Shown here: piece by piece, positions 43,498-52,380 of the stretch
How the letters are laid out: every line of letters starts with the position of its first letter
How positions within the stretch are numbered: the stretch's first letter is position 1
Assembly (NCBI RefSeq): GCF_000743575.1
Contig: NZ_JQGC01000019.1
Coordinates: 44,662 to 108,661, forward strand
Origin: Devosia riboflavina
Lineage (GTDB): Bacteria; Pseudomonadota; Alphaproteobacteria; Rhizobiales; Devosiaceae
Direction of reading: 5' to 3'
DNA length: 64,000 bases
Made by a program: the position numbers and the translations under genes
The notes under the pieces: generated by a model
Database searches by the model: none
Told to the model about the DNA's origin: nothing
Seen by the model: only the letters and a program-made list of their open reading frames with translations

Positions 43498-44865
43498 TCA
43501 AGCCACGTTCCGCCGTTCGCCGGGCTCGGGAATGTTGAGCCCTTCGTCGGAATATTGGTTGAGCTTGTTGCGCAGGGTGCGGATCGAGATCCCGAGGATA
43601 TTGGCCGCATGCGTGCGGTTGCCCCAGGTGTGGTCGAGCGTATCGAGGATCAGTTCGCGCTCCACATCGGCCACGGTGCGGCCGACCAGAGCCCGCGACA
43701 TGGCTTCGGCGGTTTCGGCAAGTTGCTGGGCCGGCGAATGGATGCGCGCGGCTTCATTAAGGCCCATGCCGTCGGGCAGCACGATGGCTTCGGACCCGAT
43801 CATGGTGCCGGTGGCAAGAAGCACCGCGCGATGCAGCGTGTTTTCGAGTTCACGCACATTGCCCGGCCAGGGCGCATGGAGCAGCGCCGTGCGTGCATCT
43901 TCGGAAAGCTCGCGCTTCGGGAGGCCATTGGCCTTGGCATATTTGGCGACGAAGTGATCGGCCAGCGCCACGATATCGCCCGGACGCTCGCGGAGGGCCG
44001 GAAGCTTGAGGTTGACGACGTTGAGGCGGAACAGCAGGTCTTCGCGGAACGATCCCTCGCGCACCGCTTCCGTCAGGTTGCGGTTCGAGGTGGCGAGAAT
44101 GCGGATATCGACCGGCACGGGCTTGGTGCCGCCGACGCGGTCGATGACGCGCTCCTGAATGGCGCGCAGGAGCTTGGCCTGCAGGCGCACATCCATTTCC
44201 GAGATTTCGTCGAGCAGCAGCGTGCCGCCCGTGGCTTCCTCGAATTTGCCGACGCGGCGGGCGATGGCGCCGGTGAAGGCTCCCTTTTCATGGCCGAAGA
44301 GTTCGGATTCGAGCAGGGCTTCGGGAATGGCGGCGCAATTGACCGAGATGAAGGGCTTATTGGCGCGCTTGGACCGGGAATGGACGAAGCGGGCGACAAC
44401 TTCCTTGCCGGTGCCGCTCTCGCCAGTGATCAGGATCGACGCCTCGGAGGCTGCGACCTGCTCGGCCATCTTGACGACGCGCTGCATGGCCGGATCGCGG
44501 AAGAGGAAATCTTCGCTGTCGCGCGACACGGCCTGGATGACCGCCGCGATCAGCATCGCATCGGGGGGCAGGGGGATATATTCCTTGGCGCCGGCGCGAA
44601 TGGCGTTGACGGCGGCGGCGGCATTGGTCTCGACGCCGCAGGCGACGACGGGAATGGCGATGCGTTCGGCTTCGAGAGCGGCGATGAGACCGGCAATGTC
44701 CATCATCACGTCGACGAGCAGCAGGTCAGCGCCGCGGCCGGTGCGTAGCGCGGCCATGGCGATATCGATGCCGGGGGCGTGAGCGACCTTGGCGCCGCCA
44801 TCCATGGCCATTTTGGTGGCCTGGCTCAGTTGACCTTCGAGGGCTCCGACGATGAGGAGACGCAT
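43498..44865 (-). CDS. flbD: Sigma-54-dependent flagellar regulator FlbD
   Basis: A 455-residue NtrC-type activator. The receiver domain is degenerate: it starts MRLLIVGALEGQ, lacking the usual acidic pair, as I recall for Caulobacter FlbD. The AAA+ domain has Walker A GESGTGKE around residue 150, the sigma-54 contact loop GAFTGA, and FREDLLFRLNVVNLKLPALRER-type sequence. The C-terminal Fis helix-turn-helix is NRTHAANILGISIRTLRNKL. It should activate late flagellar promoters such as that of fliK-flgD. The ATG at 44865 has GGGAG 8 bp upstream; a GTG at 44874 is the alternative. Confidence 0.95.
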   Translation of the reverse strand: MRLLIVGALEGQLSQATKMAMDGGAKVAHAPGIDIAMAALRTGRGADLLLVDVMMDIAGLIAALEAERIAIPVVACGVETNAAAAVNAIRAGAKEYIPLPPDAMLIAAVIQAVSRDSEDFLFRDPAMQRVVKMAEQVAASEASILITGESGTGKEVVARFVHSRSKRANKPFISVNCAAIPEALLESELFGHEKGAFTGAIARRVGKFEEATGGTLLLDEISEMDVRLQAKLLRAIQERVIDRVGGTKPVPVDIRILATSNRNLTEAVREGSFREDLLFRLNVVNLKLPALRERPGDIVALADHFVAKYAKANGLPKRELSEDARTALLHAPWPGNVRELENTLHRAVLLATGTMIGSEAIVLPDGMGLNEAARIHSPAQQLAETAEAMSRALVGRTVADVERELILDTLDHTWGNRTHAANILGISIRTLRNKLNQYSDEGLNIPEPGERRNVA

Positions 44866-44885
44866 ACCAGTCACTCCCGTTCTTG

Positions 44886-45236
44886 TTATTGAGGCTTGAT
44901 GATCTCGGTCATGGTGACGCCGAGCCGGTTTTCCACCAGCACGATTTCGCCACGGGCCACGAGGCGGTCATTGACGTAGATTTCGACGGCTTCACCAACC
45001 TGGCGGTCGAGTTCGACCACGGTGCCGGTATTGAGTTTGAGGAGGCTCGCAACCGGCATCTTGGTGCGGCCGAGCACGACCGAGACGCGCACGGGCACGT
45101 CGAACACGGCTTCGAGGTCGTCCGCGGTACGCTCGACATAGGCCTCGGCGCGGGTGTCGGAACCGGGCACGGGGATATCGCCCGCGCCAAAGTCTTCCAT
45201 TTCCGCTGCGTTGGTCTCAGGATCGGTCGGGTTCAT
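44886..45236 (-). CDS. fliN: Flagellar motor switch protein FliN
   Basis: A C-ring component of 116 residues. The SpoA domain fills the C-terminal 75 residues (VFDVPVRVSVVLGRTKMPVASLLKLNTGTVVELD as the start of the fold, in family terms), ending in ENRLGVTMTEIIKP. It overlaps fliH by 4 bp (ATGA) and precedes flbD by 20 bp, the order of the Caulobacter fliF operon. Confidence 0.94.
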   Translation of the reverse strand: MNPTDPETNAAEMEDFGAGDIPVPGSDTRAEAYVERTADDLEAVFDVPVRVSVVLGRTKMPVASLLKLNTGTVVELDRQVGEAVEIYVNDRLVARGEIVLVENRLGVTMTEIIKPQ

Positions 45237-45916
45237 TCACCGCTCTCCTTGGCTATATGTGATCCGGCCTTGTTCGCCTTGGCGGCGAGATAGGCGGCGA
45301 TTGTTTCGTTGATCTCGGTGTCGAGGCCGTCGGAATCGCGGATGAGACCGCCATCGACCCATTCGAGCCTGCCGTCGCCGAGACGGATATCGGGTTCCCC
45401 CATCACCACCAGTCGCCCGGCATAGCCGGAGGTGGCGATTTGGGCCGTGGCGATGTCGCGGATCTGGTCGGCCAGGTCTTCGTGGCAGCGGATCACCAGA
45501 TGCGGCACGCCCGAAAGGCTCGGCATGCATTCGGCAATCAGCGCTTCGAGCTCCGCCGTCGGCTCGCGGCCGACGAGATGGAAAGCCAGTTTGCGACCGA
45601 TGCTGACGGCGAGGCCCACGGCTTCCGCGTGGCTTTCGGCGCGTGCCTCATCGAGTGCGGCGGTCATGCTGGCGGCGTGCGCTGCAAGCGTACCCGCGGC
45701 GGCGGCAATGGTCTGGCTTGCCATGGACGTAGCATTGCCTTCGCCGGCCACCAGACCCTCGGCATAGCCCTCTTCGCGGGCCTCGCGCACGAGGCGCTCG
45801 ACCACGTCCTCGGGAATGCCGACAGGCTCGGGCGGCAGCTCCGGCACGACGCTCTGGGGCAGGACCGGGCGGTCGGCCAGATCGAGATCGAAGGTGAAAC
45901 GGGCAAGGGCGGCCAT
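45233..45916 (-). CDS. fliH: Flagellar assembly protein FliH (FlbE-like)
   Basis: A 227-residue soluble protein between fliG and fliN, the position of flbE/fliH in Caulobacter. An N-terminal linker leads to EEGYAEGLVAGEG and a long helix, then a C-terminal FliH/YscL-like domain with VGLAVSIGRKLAFHLVG and EWVDGGLIRDSDGLDTEI. It would be the stator-like regulator of FliI. Sequence similarity in this family is weak, so the call rests partly on gene order. Confidence 0.8.
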   Translation of the reverse strand: MAALARFTFDLDLADRPVLPQSVVPELPPEPVGIPEDVVERLVREAREEGYAEGLVAGEGNATSMASQTIAAAAGTLAAHAASMTAALDEARAESHAEAVGLAVSIGRKLAFHLVGREPTAELEALIAECMPSLSGVPHLVIRCHEDLADQIRDIATAQIATSGYAGRLVVMGEPDIRLGDGRLEWVDGGLIRDSDGLDTEINETIAAYLAAKANKAGSHIAKESGE

Positions 45917-45920
45917 GGCG

Positions 45921-47000
45921 TCAACCGATCATCTGGTCGTCGCCCTTGGACTTGACGATGAGGATTTCCCCCTTCGCCGCCAGGTCCTTGGCAACCGACA
46001 CCATGCGCGCCTGGGCTTCGTCGACGTCTTTCAGACGCACCGGGCCCATGGCCATCATGTCGTCCTGCATCAGCTTGGCTGCGCGGCTCGACATGTTTTT
46101 CAGGAAGAAATCCTTGATCTCGTCGTTGGCGCCCTTGAGGCAGAGCGCCAGTTCGCGCTTGTCGACGCGAGAGAGCAGGGTCTGGATCGCCGACATGTCG
46201 AGCTTGGCAAGGTCCTCGAAGGTGAACATGAGCGACTTGATGCGCTCGGCATCTTCGCGGCTCTTTTCTTCAAGGCTCGTGATGAAGCGCGCTTCGGTCT
46301 GGCGATCGAAGGTATTGAAGATTTCGGCCATCAGCTCATGGCTGTCGCGGCGCTTGGACGTATTGAGCGTCGAGATGAACTCGGTGCGCAAGGTCTGCTC
46401 GACCTTTTCGAGAATATCCTTCTGCACCACGTCGAGGCCGAGCATGCGCTGCACGACTTCCATGGCCAGTTCCTCGGGCAGCGAGGCGAGCACGTCGGAG
46501 GCGTGCTCCGGCGCGATCTTGGAGAGGATCACGGCAACGGTCTGTGGATATTCGTTCTTGAGATAGGCCGCCAACACGTCGGCCTGCACGTTGGAAAGCT
46601 TTTCCCACATGTTGCGGCCGGCCGGGCCGCGGATTTCTTCCATGATCGCATCGACGCGGTCCTGGGGCAGGAAGCTCAGCAGCAGGCGTTCGGTGGAGTC
46701 CGAATTGCCCGCCACATTGCCGTTGGAGGCGATGTTGGTGACAAATTCGGCCATCAGTTCGTCGAGCATGGCCGGGGTGATCGGACCCAGTTTGACCATG
46801 GCGCGCGAGAGCGTCTTGATCTCGTGTTCGTCGAGTTCTTCAAAGATCGGCTTGCCGTGGTCGGGGCCGAGCGCCAGCATCAGGGCCGCGGCCTTCTCGT
46901 CGCCCTTGAGGGCGCGATAGTTCGAAGCGCCGCCGATCTTGAGCTGGGGGCCGCCTGCGCGGGCTTCTGGGGTTTCAACGGCTTGAGCTACAAGGGCCAT
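45921..47000 (-). CDS. fliG: Flagellar motor switch protein FliG
   Basis: A 359-residue C-ring protein that couples stator torque to the MS ring. The N-terminal domain carries [15 protein letters not shown], the middle domain [25 protein letters not shown], the EHPQ-like region, and the C-terminal charged helix [22 protein letters not shown] with torque-relevant Lys/Arg/Asp residues. It starts 6 bp after fliF and lies 4 bp before fliH. Confidence 0.96.
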   Translation of the reverse strand: MALVAQAVETPEARAGGPQLKIGGASNYRALKGDEKAAALMLALGPDHGKPIFEELDEHEIKTLSRAMVKLGPITPAMLDELMAEFVTNIASNGNVAGNSDSTERLLLSFLPQDRVDAIMEEIRGPAGRNMWEKLSNVQADVLAAYLKNEYPQTVAVILSKIAPEHASDVLASLPEELAMEVVQRMLGLDVVQKDILEKVEQTLRTEFISTLNTSKRRDSHELMAEIFNTFDRQTEARFITSLEEKSREDAERIKSLMFTFEDLAKLDMSAIQTLLSRVDKRELALCLKGANDEIKDFFLKNMSSRAAKLMQDDMMAMGPVRLKDVDEAQARMVSVAKDLAAKGEILIVKSKGDDQMIG

Positions 47001-47006
47001 GTCAGA

Positions 47007-48659
47007 TCACGCTGCGTTGGAGAGCCAGCCGCGCACGATCAGCGCTGCCTGCTTGGGGTTTTCTTCGACGAGCGAACCGACCGACTTGAGCTGCTGAAGC
47101 TGCTGCTCGCCCAGCGCCTTGGCGTCTTCGATCCAGTCGTGGTTGGCGAGAGCCGCCCGGGCCGCATCGCTCATCGGCTCGCCATTGTCGTTGCTGATGA
47201 CATTGCCTTCGGCATCGAGCGTCGTGCCCTGACCCAGTTCCACTGCGGCCGGCAGGGCCAGCGGCGCGGGTTCGGGGCTGATCACCTTCTTCAAGAGCGG
47301 ACGCAGCACGAAGAAGAGGAGGGCGAGGGCGATGAGCAGGGTCACGGCCATTTCCGCGCCATTCATCAGGTCGTCGCGGGTGAAGTCGAGGAGACCGCCC
47401 TGCTGGTCGGTACCGGGCGGCGCCAGTTCCGGACGCTCTGCGAACTGCATGTTGACGACTTCGACATTGTCGCCGCGTTCGGCCGAGTAGCCGACGGCCG
47501 AGCGGACCAGCGTCAGGATCTGGGCGATCTCGTCGGCCGAGCGGGCGGTATAGGTCATATTGCCCGCGCCATCGTCGGCATAGGTGCCGTCGACCACCAC
47601 GGCCACCGACAGGCGCTTCAAGGCGCCGGCTTCGGTCACGGCCGTCTGGGTCTTCTTGGAAATCTCGTAGTTGACGACTTCCTCGGTCGAATTGCCCTGT
47701 TCGGTATTGCCATTGGCGGCATTGTTGCCGCTGGCGCCGGGCAGTTCATTGGCCACGGTCACCTGGCCCGCGGCCGCGCCGGACTGGTTCTGGGCTTCGC
47801 GGGTCTGGGTCGAGCGCACCACCTGGCCTTCGGGATCGAAGGTTTCTTCGGTCACGGTCGAGCGGTTGAAATCCATCTCAGCCGAGATTTCGACGCGGGC
47901 CCGGCCGGCGCCGACCACATTGGCCAGCATGTCTTCGACACGGGTGCGCAGGCGGTTTTCGAAAGCGAGTGAGCGTTCCTCGGCCTGGCCCGACATGGCG
48001 CCGAGGCCGTCGTCCTCGGTGCCGGAGGCGAGAAGATTGCCGGCATCGTCGACGATCGATACGCGCTGGGGGCTCAGGCCCTCGATGGCCGAAGCCACGA
48101 GGTGCTGGATAGCGCGGATTTCGCCGTTCGAAAGCGCGCCGCGCACGGAAAGAACGATTGATGCCGACGGGTCCTTGCGCTCGCGGCGGAAAAGTTCGCG
48201 CTCGGGCAGGACGAGGTGGACACGCGCACCCTTGATGCGCGAGAGCGAGGAAATGGTGCGGGCCAGTTCGCCTTCGAGGGCGCGAACATTGTTGATGTTC
48301 TGGACGAAGCTGGTGGCACCCAGGGTCGATTGCTGGTCGAAGATTTCGTAGCCGACCTGGCCGCGCGTGGGCAGGCCTTCACCGGCCAGGTTCATGCGCA
48401 GCGTGGTGATCTGGTCGCGCGGCACGAGAATGGTGTCGCCATCGCCGCGCAGTTCGTAAGGCACATTGGCCGTTTCGAGCTGGGAGATGATGGCCGAAGA
48501 GTCTTCGAGGCTGAGCCCGCTATAAAGCGGGGAAAGGTTCGGCGTCTGGGCTCGCATCATCAGGAAGACGAAGAAGCCCATGATCAGGACGGCGACCGTC
48601 GCCATGGCGGCCAGGCGCGCCATACCGATGCGGTTGATGAGAGTAGTTAGACTTTCCAC
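47007..48659 (-). CDS. fliF: Flagellar MS-ring protein FliF
   Basis: A 550-residue inner-membrane ring protein. Transmembrane helices lie at about 16-36 and about 435-455; the periplasmic ring-building motifs lie between them, with LARTISSLSRIKGARVHLVLPE around residue 125. The C-terminal cytosolic tail binds FliG. The start is GTG at 48659 (MESLTTLINRIG); no upstream ATG exists in frame. It is the first gene of the operon and has a CtrA-like box about 75-90 bp upstream. Confidence 0.95.
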   Translation of the reverse strand: MESLTTLINRIGMARLAAMATVAVLIMGFFVFLMMRAQTPNLSPLYSGLSLEDSSAIISQLETANVPYELRGDGDTILVPRDQITTLRMNLAGEGLPTRGQVGYEIFDQQSTLGATSFVQNINNVRALEGELARTISSLSRIKGARVHLVLPERELFRRERKDPSASIVLSVRGALSNGEIRAIQHLVASAIEGLSPQRVSIVDDAGNLLASGTEDDGLGAMSGQAEERSLAFENRLRTRVEDMLANVVGAGRARVEISAEMDFNRSTVTEETFDPEGQVVRSTQTREAQNQSGAAAGQVTVANELPGASGNNAANGNTEQGNSTEEVVNYEISKKTQTAVTEAGALKRLSVAVVVDGTYADDGAGNMTYTARSADEIAQILTLVRSAVGYSAERGDNVEVVNMQFAERPELAPPGTDQQGGLLDFTRDDLMNGAEMAVTLLIALALLFFVLRPLLKKVISPEPAPLALPAAVELGQGTTLDAEGNVISNDNGEPMSDAARAALANHDWIEDAKALGEQQLQQLKSVGSLVEENPKQAALIVRGWLSNAA

Positions 48660-48734
48660 GCTGCCACTCGAGTTTGGTCAAGTGCAATCGTCGGAGCCCC
48701 CGTCGACCGCTGGGCAAAAATTACCCATCAGATG

Positions 48735-48750
48735 GTAAACAATCTCTTAA
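48735..48750 (-). promoter_or_regulatory. Candidate CtrA box of the fliF operon
   Basis: The minus strand reads TTAA-GAGATTG-TTTAC, one mismatch from TTAA-N7-TTAAC. In Caulobacter the fliF operon is a CtrA-controlled class II operon, which supports the reading. The 150-bp gap also serves the divergent GST gene. Confidence 0.6.
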
Positions 48751-48809
48751 CCACTCGAACCAAAACGAAAAATCAGGCAAAAACTGCCTAGTCGATTCAG
48801 GAGTTAAAA

Positions 48810-49430
48810 ATGGTTCGGGTGCTCGGCCGCGTAACCTCGATCAATGTGCGCAAGGTATTGTGGGCACTGGACGAATTGGGGATTTCCTATGAACGCGAGG
48901 ATTGGGGCCTGCCGCTGCGCGACCCCAGGGAGCCCCAGTTTCTGGCGCTTAATCCCAATGCGCAGGTGCCGGTCTTCGTCGAAGACGATGGCAGCACGCT
49001 CTGGGAGAGCAATGCCATTCTCGTTTACCTCGCCCAGACCCGTAAGGCCCTCTTGCCCCAGGCGCCGCAGGCCCTTGGCCTTGCGCTGCAGTGGTTCACC
49101 TGGCAGGCAACCGAGCTCAATCCACCCTGGGGATATGCGCTCAACGCATTGGTGCGAAAGCGTCCCGGTTACGAAGACCCGGCAAAAATTGCCGAATCAA
49201 TCGCCACATGGACGGCGCGGATGGACCTGCTCGAGGCGGAACTGGGGAAGGGGAGCGCCTTCATTGCCGGCGACGAATTCAGCATTGCCGATATCGTCCT
49301 CGGACTCTCGATCCATCGCTGGTTCATCGTCCCCTTCGACCATAAACCCATGCCGCATGCGCAGGCCTATTACGAACGGCTGAAGCAGCGTCCCGCGGGT
49401 GCCCGCTGGATGCCGGACGATATGGTTTAG
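48810..49430 (+). CDS. Glutathione S-transferase family protein
   Basis: A 206-residue cytosolic GST. The thioredoxin-like N-terminal domain (MVRVLGRVTSINVRKVLWALDELG-type start, NPNAQVPVFVEDDG with the cis-Pro, LWESNAILVYLA with the glutathione-binding Glu-Ser) is followed by the helical domain with FSIADIVLGLSIHRWF. A CAGGAG signal precedes the start. The substrate is unknown. The gene lies among flagellar genes without evident link. Confidence 0.92.
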   Translation: MVRVLGRVTSINVRKVLWALDELGISYEREDWGLPLRDPREPQFLALNPNAQVPVFVEDDGSTLWESNAILVYLAQTRKALLPQAPQALGLALQWFTWQATELNPPWGYALNALVRKRPGYEDPAKIAESIATWTARMDLLEAELGKGSAFIAGDEFSIADIVLGLSIHRWFIVPFDHKPMPHAQAYYERLKQRPAGARWMPDDMV

Positions 49431-49448
49431 AGTCATCCCGCTCACGGT

Positions 49449-49512
49449 GTCATTCCCGCGAAAGCGGGAACCCCTGTTTTGAAACGGAGGTCCCCGCTTT
49501 CGCGGGGATGAC
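49449..49512. repeat. Intergenic inverted repeat (GTCATTCCCGCG type)
   Basis: Arms GTCATTCCCGCGAAAGCGGG (49449-49468) and CCCCGCTTTCGCGGGGATGAC-like (49492-49512) are inverted copies of each other, each also self-complementary. It is a typical dispersed palindromic element between convergent genes and could end transcription of the GST gene. Confidence 0.85.
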
Positions 49513-49568
49513 ACGGGGGAATGGGAGAAATCGGTGGCGCTTCGCAGGACGGCCCACCCCAAATGCGC

Positions 49569-49597
49569 AAAACCCCCATGGCCTCGGGCCGTGGGGG
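49569..49597 (-). terminator. Terminator of sciP
   Basis: An 11-bp stem with one mismatch, CCCCCATGGCC/GGCCGTGGGGG with loop TCG, is followed on the minus strand by TTTTGC, 26 bp after the sciP stop. Confidence 0.75.
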
Positions 49598-49622
49598 CAA
49601 CGCAATCGTCGTGACCGGGATG

Positions 49623-49901
49623 TCAGCCTTCTCGGTAGTGCTGAATCCAGGTTGTCCTGAGACCGGCAAGGCCATGCTTGTCGATGGCAGCCTGCCAGTT
49701 AAGAAATTCATCGACGCTCAGCGTATAGCGTTCACAAGCCTCTTCGAGGCTTAGAAGGCCACCACGCACGGCGGCAACGACTTCCGCCTTGCGGCGAATT
49801 ACCCAACGACGGGTATTGGCGGGAGGCAGATCCGCAATGGTGAGCGGGCTACCGTCCGGACCGATAACGTACTTTACGCGAGGACGCATCTGTACGGTCA
49901 T
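49623..49901 (-). CDS. sciP: CtrA inhibitor SciP (DUF1153)
   Basis: A 92-residue helix-turn-helix protein. The start MTVQMRPRVKYVIGPDGSPLT, then LPPANTRRWVIRRKAEVVAAV and LSLEEACERYTLSVDEFLNW identify SciP. In Caulobacter it binds CtrA at promoters and DNA directly, silencing CtrA-activated genes in part of the cell cycle. Its promoter region (49902-50031) contains TTAA motifs but no CtrA box I trust. It sits between flagellar operons and upstream of flgD-fliK territory. Confidence 0.95.
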   Translation of the reverse strand: MTVQMRPRVKYVIGPDGSPLTIADLPPANTRRWVIRRKAEVVAAVRGGLLSLEEACERYTLSVDEFLNWQAAIDKHGLAGLRTTWIQHYREG

Positions 49902-50031
49902 TTTACTCTCTACTCAACCTGACCATATGACCAAGAGAGTAGGACGGTGACCTTAAGATACCGCTAAAGGGAAACTTACAACCAGTTAAGATTACGACGG
50001 AAAATCAATCAATTGATCCGTCATGGGGACT

Positions 50032-50628
50032 TCATCTGTGCCGGGCGAGCGCTTCGAGAGCCTCGAAGCTTTCCTCGAGCAATGTGCCCAGCGGGCGCCT
50101 TCCTTCCTCGCGGCTCAGAGTATCGAGCGAGAGGCGCACTGCCGCTATGGCGAATGACGCCAATAGGCGCATCTGCGGCTCGGGCTCGTCGGGCCAGTGC
50201 TCGCGCAGCGCTGCAAACACCATGGCCTCATCGCGGATATAACTTGCCTGCTTGCGGGCCTGCACGGTCTCGCTCGAGTGCATCAGCCTGTCGATGGCCA
50301 AAAGGCTCTCGGGCGAATATGGCGCGACCAGAGCCAGCAGGGCGGCGCGCATGGCGTCAAGCGGGGGCCGGTGGGCAGGCTGAGCGCGGAGCGCTGCCGA
50401 CAATTGCTCGCCGAGGCCCGCCTGCATCGAGATGAGGATCTCGTCCTTGGACTTAAAATAGTGAAAGAAGGTCCGGCGCGAAATGCCGGCCTCGGCGGCA
50501 ATGGCGTCCAAGGTCGTCGCCTCATAGCCATGGCGGCCAAAGAGCTTCAATCCGGCATCCACGATGCGTTGCCGAGTCTCCCGCCGTTTCCTCTCCCGCA
50601 CGCCTTCATCGTCACCCATCACGGTCAT
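50032..50628 (-). CDS. TetR/AcrR family transcriptional regulator
   Basis: A 198-residue repressor with helix-turn-helix at about 20-65 (RQRIVDAGLKLFGRHGYEATTLDAIAAEAGISRRTFFHYFKSKDEI in family blocks) and a helical effector domain. The ATG at 50628 has AGAGGC upstream; MGDDEG at 50619 is the alternative. It is divergent from the SDR gene, with two palindromes between. It probably represses the SDR gene and itself. Confidence 0.92.
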   Translation of the reverse strand: MTVMGDDEGVRERKRRETRQRIVDAGLKLFGRHGYEATTLDAIAAEAGISRRTFFHYFKSKDEILISMQAGLGEQLSAALRAQPAHRPPLDAMRAALLALVAPYSPESLLAIDRLMHSSETVQARKQASYIRDEAMVFAALREHWPDEPEPQMRLLASFAIAAVRLSLDTLSREEGRRPLGTLLEESFEALEALARHR

Positions 50629-50650
50629 TGTGCAAGCCTCTTGAAATTTA

Positions 50651-50687
50651 TGCACTCAGTGCAATATATATTTTTGCACTGAGTGCA
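50651..50687. promoter_or_regulatory. Paired operators of the TetR/SDR divergon
   Basis: TGCACTCAGTGCA (50651-50663) and TGCACTGAGTGCA (50675-50687) are palindromes differing only in the central base, and together form one larger inverted repeat around an AT-rich core TATATATTTTT. Centres are 24 bp apart. The AT core may hold the -10 of one promoter. Confidence 0.8.
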
Positions 50688-50711
50688 TAATTGCAAGGAA
50701 GGACGCGTCCC

Positions 50712-51635
50712 ATGGAAAAATGGACTGCAAAAGATATCCCGTCGCAACAGGGCCGGTCGGCCATCGTCACCGGCACGGGCGGCTTGGGCTATGAAGATGC
50801 GCTGGCGCTGGCGCTCGCCGGAGCCGATGTCATCGTCGCTGGCCGCAATGCCCAAAAGGGTGCCGATGCCGTTGCCAGCATTCGTGCGGCCGTCCCCGCC
50901 GCCAAAGTCCGCTTCGAGCAACTCGATCTCGCCAGCCTCAAGTCTGTCGAAAACTTCGCCACGCGCCTCAATGGCCAATTGGACAGCCTCGACCTGCTCG
51001 TCAACAATGCCGGCGTCATGGTGCCGCCCGAAAGGCAGGAGACCGCTGACGGTTTCGAGCTGCAGTTCGGTACCAATTATCTCGGCCATTTCGCACTCAC
51101 GGCGCATCTGTTGCCGCTCCTGCGGCGCGGAAAGGAGGCTCGTGTCGTCACCCTGTCCAGCATCGCTGCCCGTCCGGGAAAGATCGATTTCGATGACCTG
51201 CAGAGTCGCAAGACCTATAAACCCATGCAGGCCTATAGCCAATCCAAGCTCGCCTGCCTGATGCTCGCCTTCGAGCTGCAGCGCCGAAGCACGGCCGAGG
51301 GTTGGGGCGTGACGAGCCTTGCGGCCCATCCCGGCGTTTCCCGCACCGAGCTTTTGCACAATGCGCCGGGACGGGGCAGCCTGATAAGCGCCGCGCGCTC
51401 CGCCATGTGGTTCATATTCCAGCCGGCAGCGCAGGGCGCCTTGCCGACCCTTTATGCCGCAACATCGCCTGCCGCCGTACCGGGCGCCTATTATGGGCCG
51501 CACGCGTTCGGCGAGATTCGTGGCTATCCGGCCTTCTCGAAGGTTCCGGAGCGGGCGGCAGACCAGGCTGTCGCGCGGCGTCTCTGGCAGGTGTCCGAGC
51601 AATTGGCCGGAATTGGGGTTAGCGCGGAGGCCTGA
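50712..51635 (+). CDS. Short-chain dehydrogenase/reductase
   Basis: A 307-residue NAD(P)-dependent oxidoreductase. The cofactor loop TGTGGLGYE, NNAGVM around residue 108, the catalytic Ser in VVTLSSIAAR and the YxxxK motif YSQSKLA around 180 are present; the length and the late HPGVSRTEL resemble retinol-dehydrogenase/WW-oxidoreductase-type SDRs. The ATG at 50712 follows AAGGAAGG. It is divergent from and likely repressed by the TetR protein. Confidence 0.92.
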   Translation: MEKWTAKDIPSQQGRSAIVTGTGGLGYEDALALALAGADVIVAGRNAQKGADAVASIRAAVPAAKVRFEQLDLASLKSVENFATRLNGQLDSLDLLVNNAGVMVPPERQETADGFELQFGTNYLGHFALTAHLLPLLRRGKEARVVTLSSIAARPGKIDFDDLQSRKTYKPMQAYSQSKLACLMLAFELQRRSTAEGWGVTSLAAHPGVSRTELLHNAPGRGSLISAARSAMWFIFQPAAQGALPTLYAATSPAAVPGAYYGPHAFGEIRGYPAFSKVPERAADQAVARRLWQVSEQLAGIGVSAEA

Positions 51636-51666
51636 CGCTCATGCGCCGGCCTCGCGCCACCATGCA

Positions 51667-52368
51667 TCAAGCCTTGGTTTCGTCGTCCTTGTCGGGCGTC
51701 GTCGGCGCGTCCGGAATACGGACCTCCGAAACGTCGCTCAGCGGCACCTTGGCAGCGCCAACGGTGACCATGGGCTGGCCGCTGGAGAAGTCGACGGCGC
51801 TGACAATGCCGATGGCGGAGGTCGTGACCTTGACCGGCTTGCCCGAGAGGTTCGTGCCTTCGATGGTCATCGTGTAGAGGCCATCCGGCTGCGGCTGGCC
51901 GTCGGTGGAAATACCGTCCCAGGTGAAGACGCCGTCGCCCATATTGAGCGACCCATTCTGGGAATAGACCGTGTCGCCCGAAGCGTTCTTGATGGTGATC
52001 GTGGCATTGGCCACGTTCGCCTCGGCATTGTAGCCCCACATGGCATTGGTGCCGCTGAGCTGCGTGGTCTTGCCCGAGATCGTCACCTGCTTGCCGATAT
52101 AGCCCACCGCGTCCATGCGGCCGGCCGTCTGGGTCGAGGCGAGCAGGCTTTCAAGGAAAGTATTGGTCTTGAGCTGCTGTTCGACGCCGGTGAACTGCAC
52201 GAGCTGCTGGGTGAACTGATTGGTATCCAGCGGATCGAGCGGGTTCTGGTTCTTGAGCTGCGTGGTCAGGATCGACAGGAAGGTGTCGAAATTCTGCGCG
52301 ATCGTCTGGCGCGAGCCGGCGAGCGAGCTGTTATTTGCTGAGGACGAACCGGAAACGCCGTCGACCAT
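51667..52368 (-). CDS. flgD: Flagellar hook assembly protein FlgD
   Basis: Hook-capping protein, 233 residues, exported by the flagellar system without a Sec signal. The N-terminal block FDTFLSILTTQLKNQNPLDP with FTQQLVQFTGVEQQ is the FlgD signature; the C-terminal half has FlgD Ig-like features (SLNMGDGVFTWDG, PDGLYTMTIEG). It follows fliK by 12 bp and should share its sigma-54 promoter. Confidence 0.95.
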   Translation of the reverse strand: MVDGVSGSSSANNSSLAGSRQTIAQNFDTFLSILTTQLKNQNPLDPLDTNQFTQQLVQFTGVEQQLKTNTFLESLLASTQTAGRMDAVGYIGKQVTISGKTTQLSGTNAMWGYNAEANVANATITIKNASGDTVYSQNGSLNMGDGVFTWDGISTDGQPQPDGLYTMTIEGTNLSGKPVKVTTSAIGIVSAVDFSSGQPMVTVGAAKVPLSDVSEVRIPDAPTTPDKDDETKA

Positions 52369-52380
52369 GGTGAAACGTCC

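Noticed and set aside
45816..47972. A 718-codon frame antisense to fliG and fliF
   Set aside because: It crosses two well-supported flagellar genes and has no start signal or domain.
49902..50031. CtrA box upstream of sciP
   Set aside because: TTAA motifs exist, but the second half-site after 7 bp reads TAAG with several mismatches; not better than chance in this AT-rich gap.
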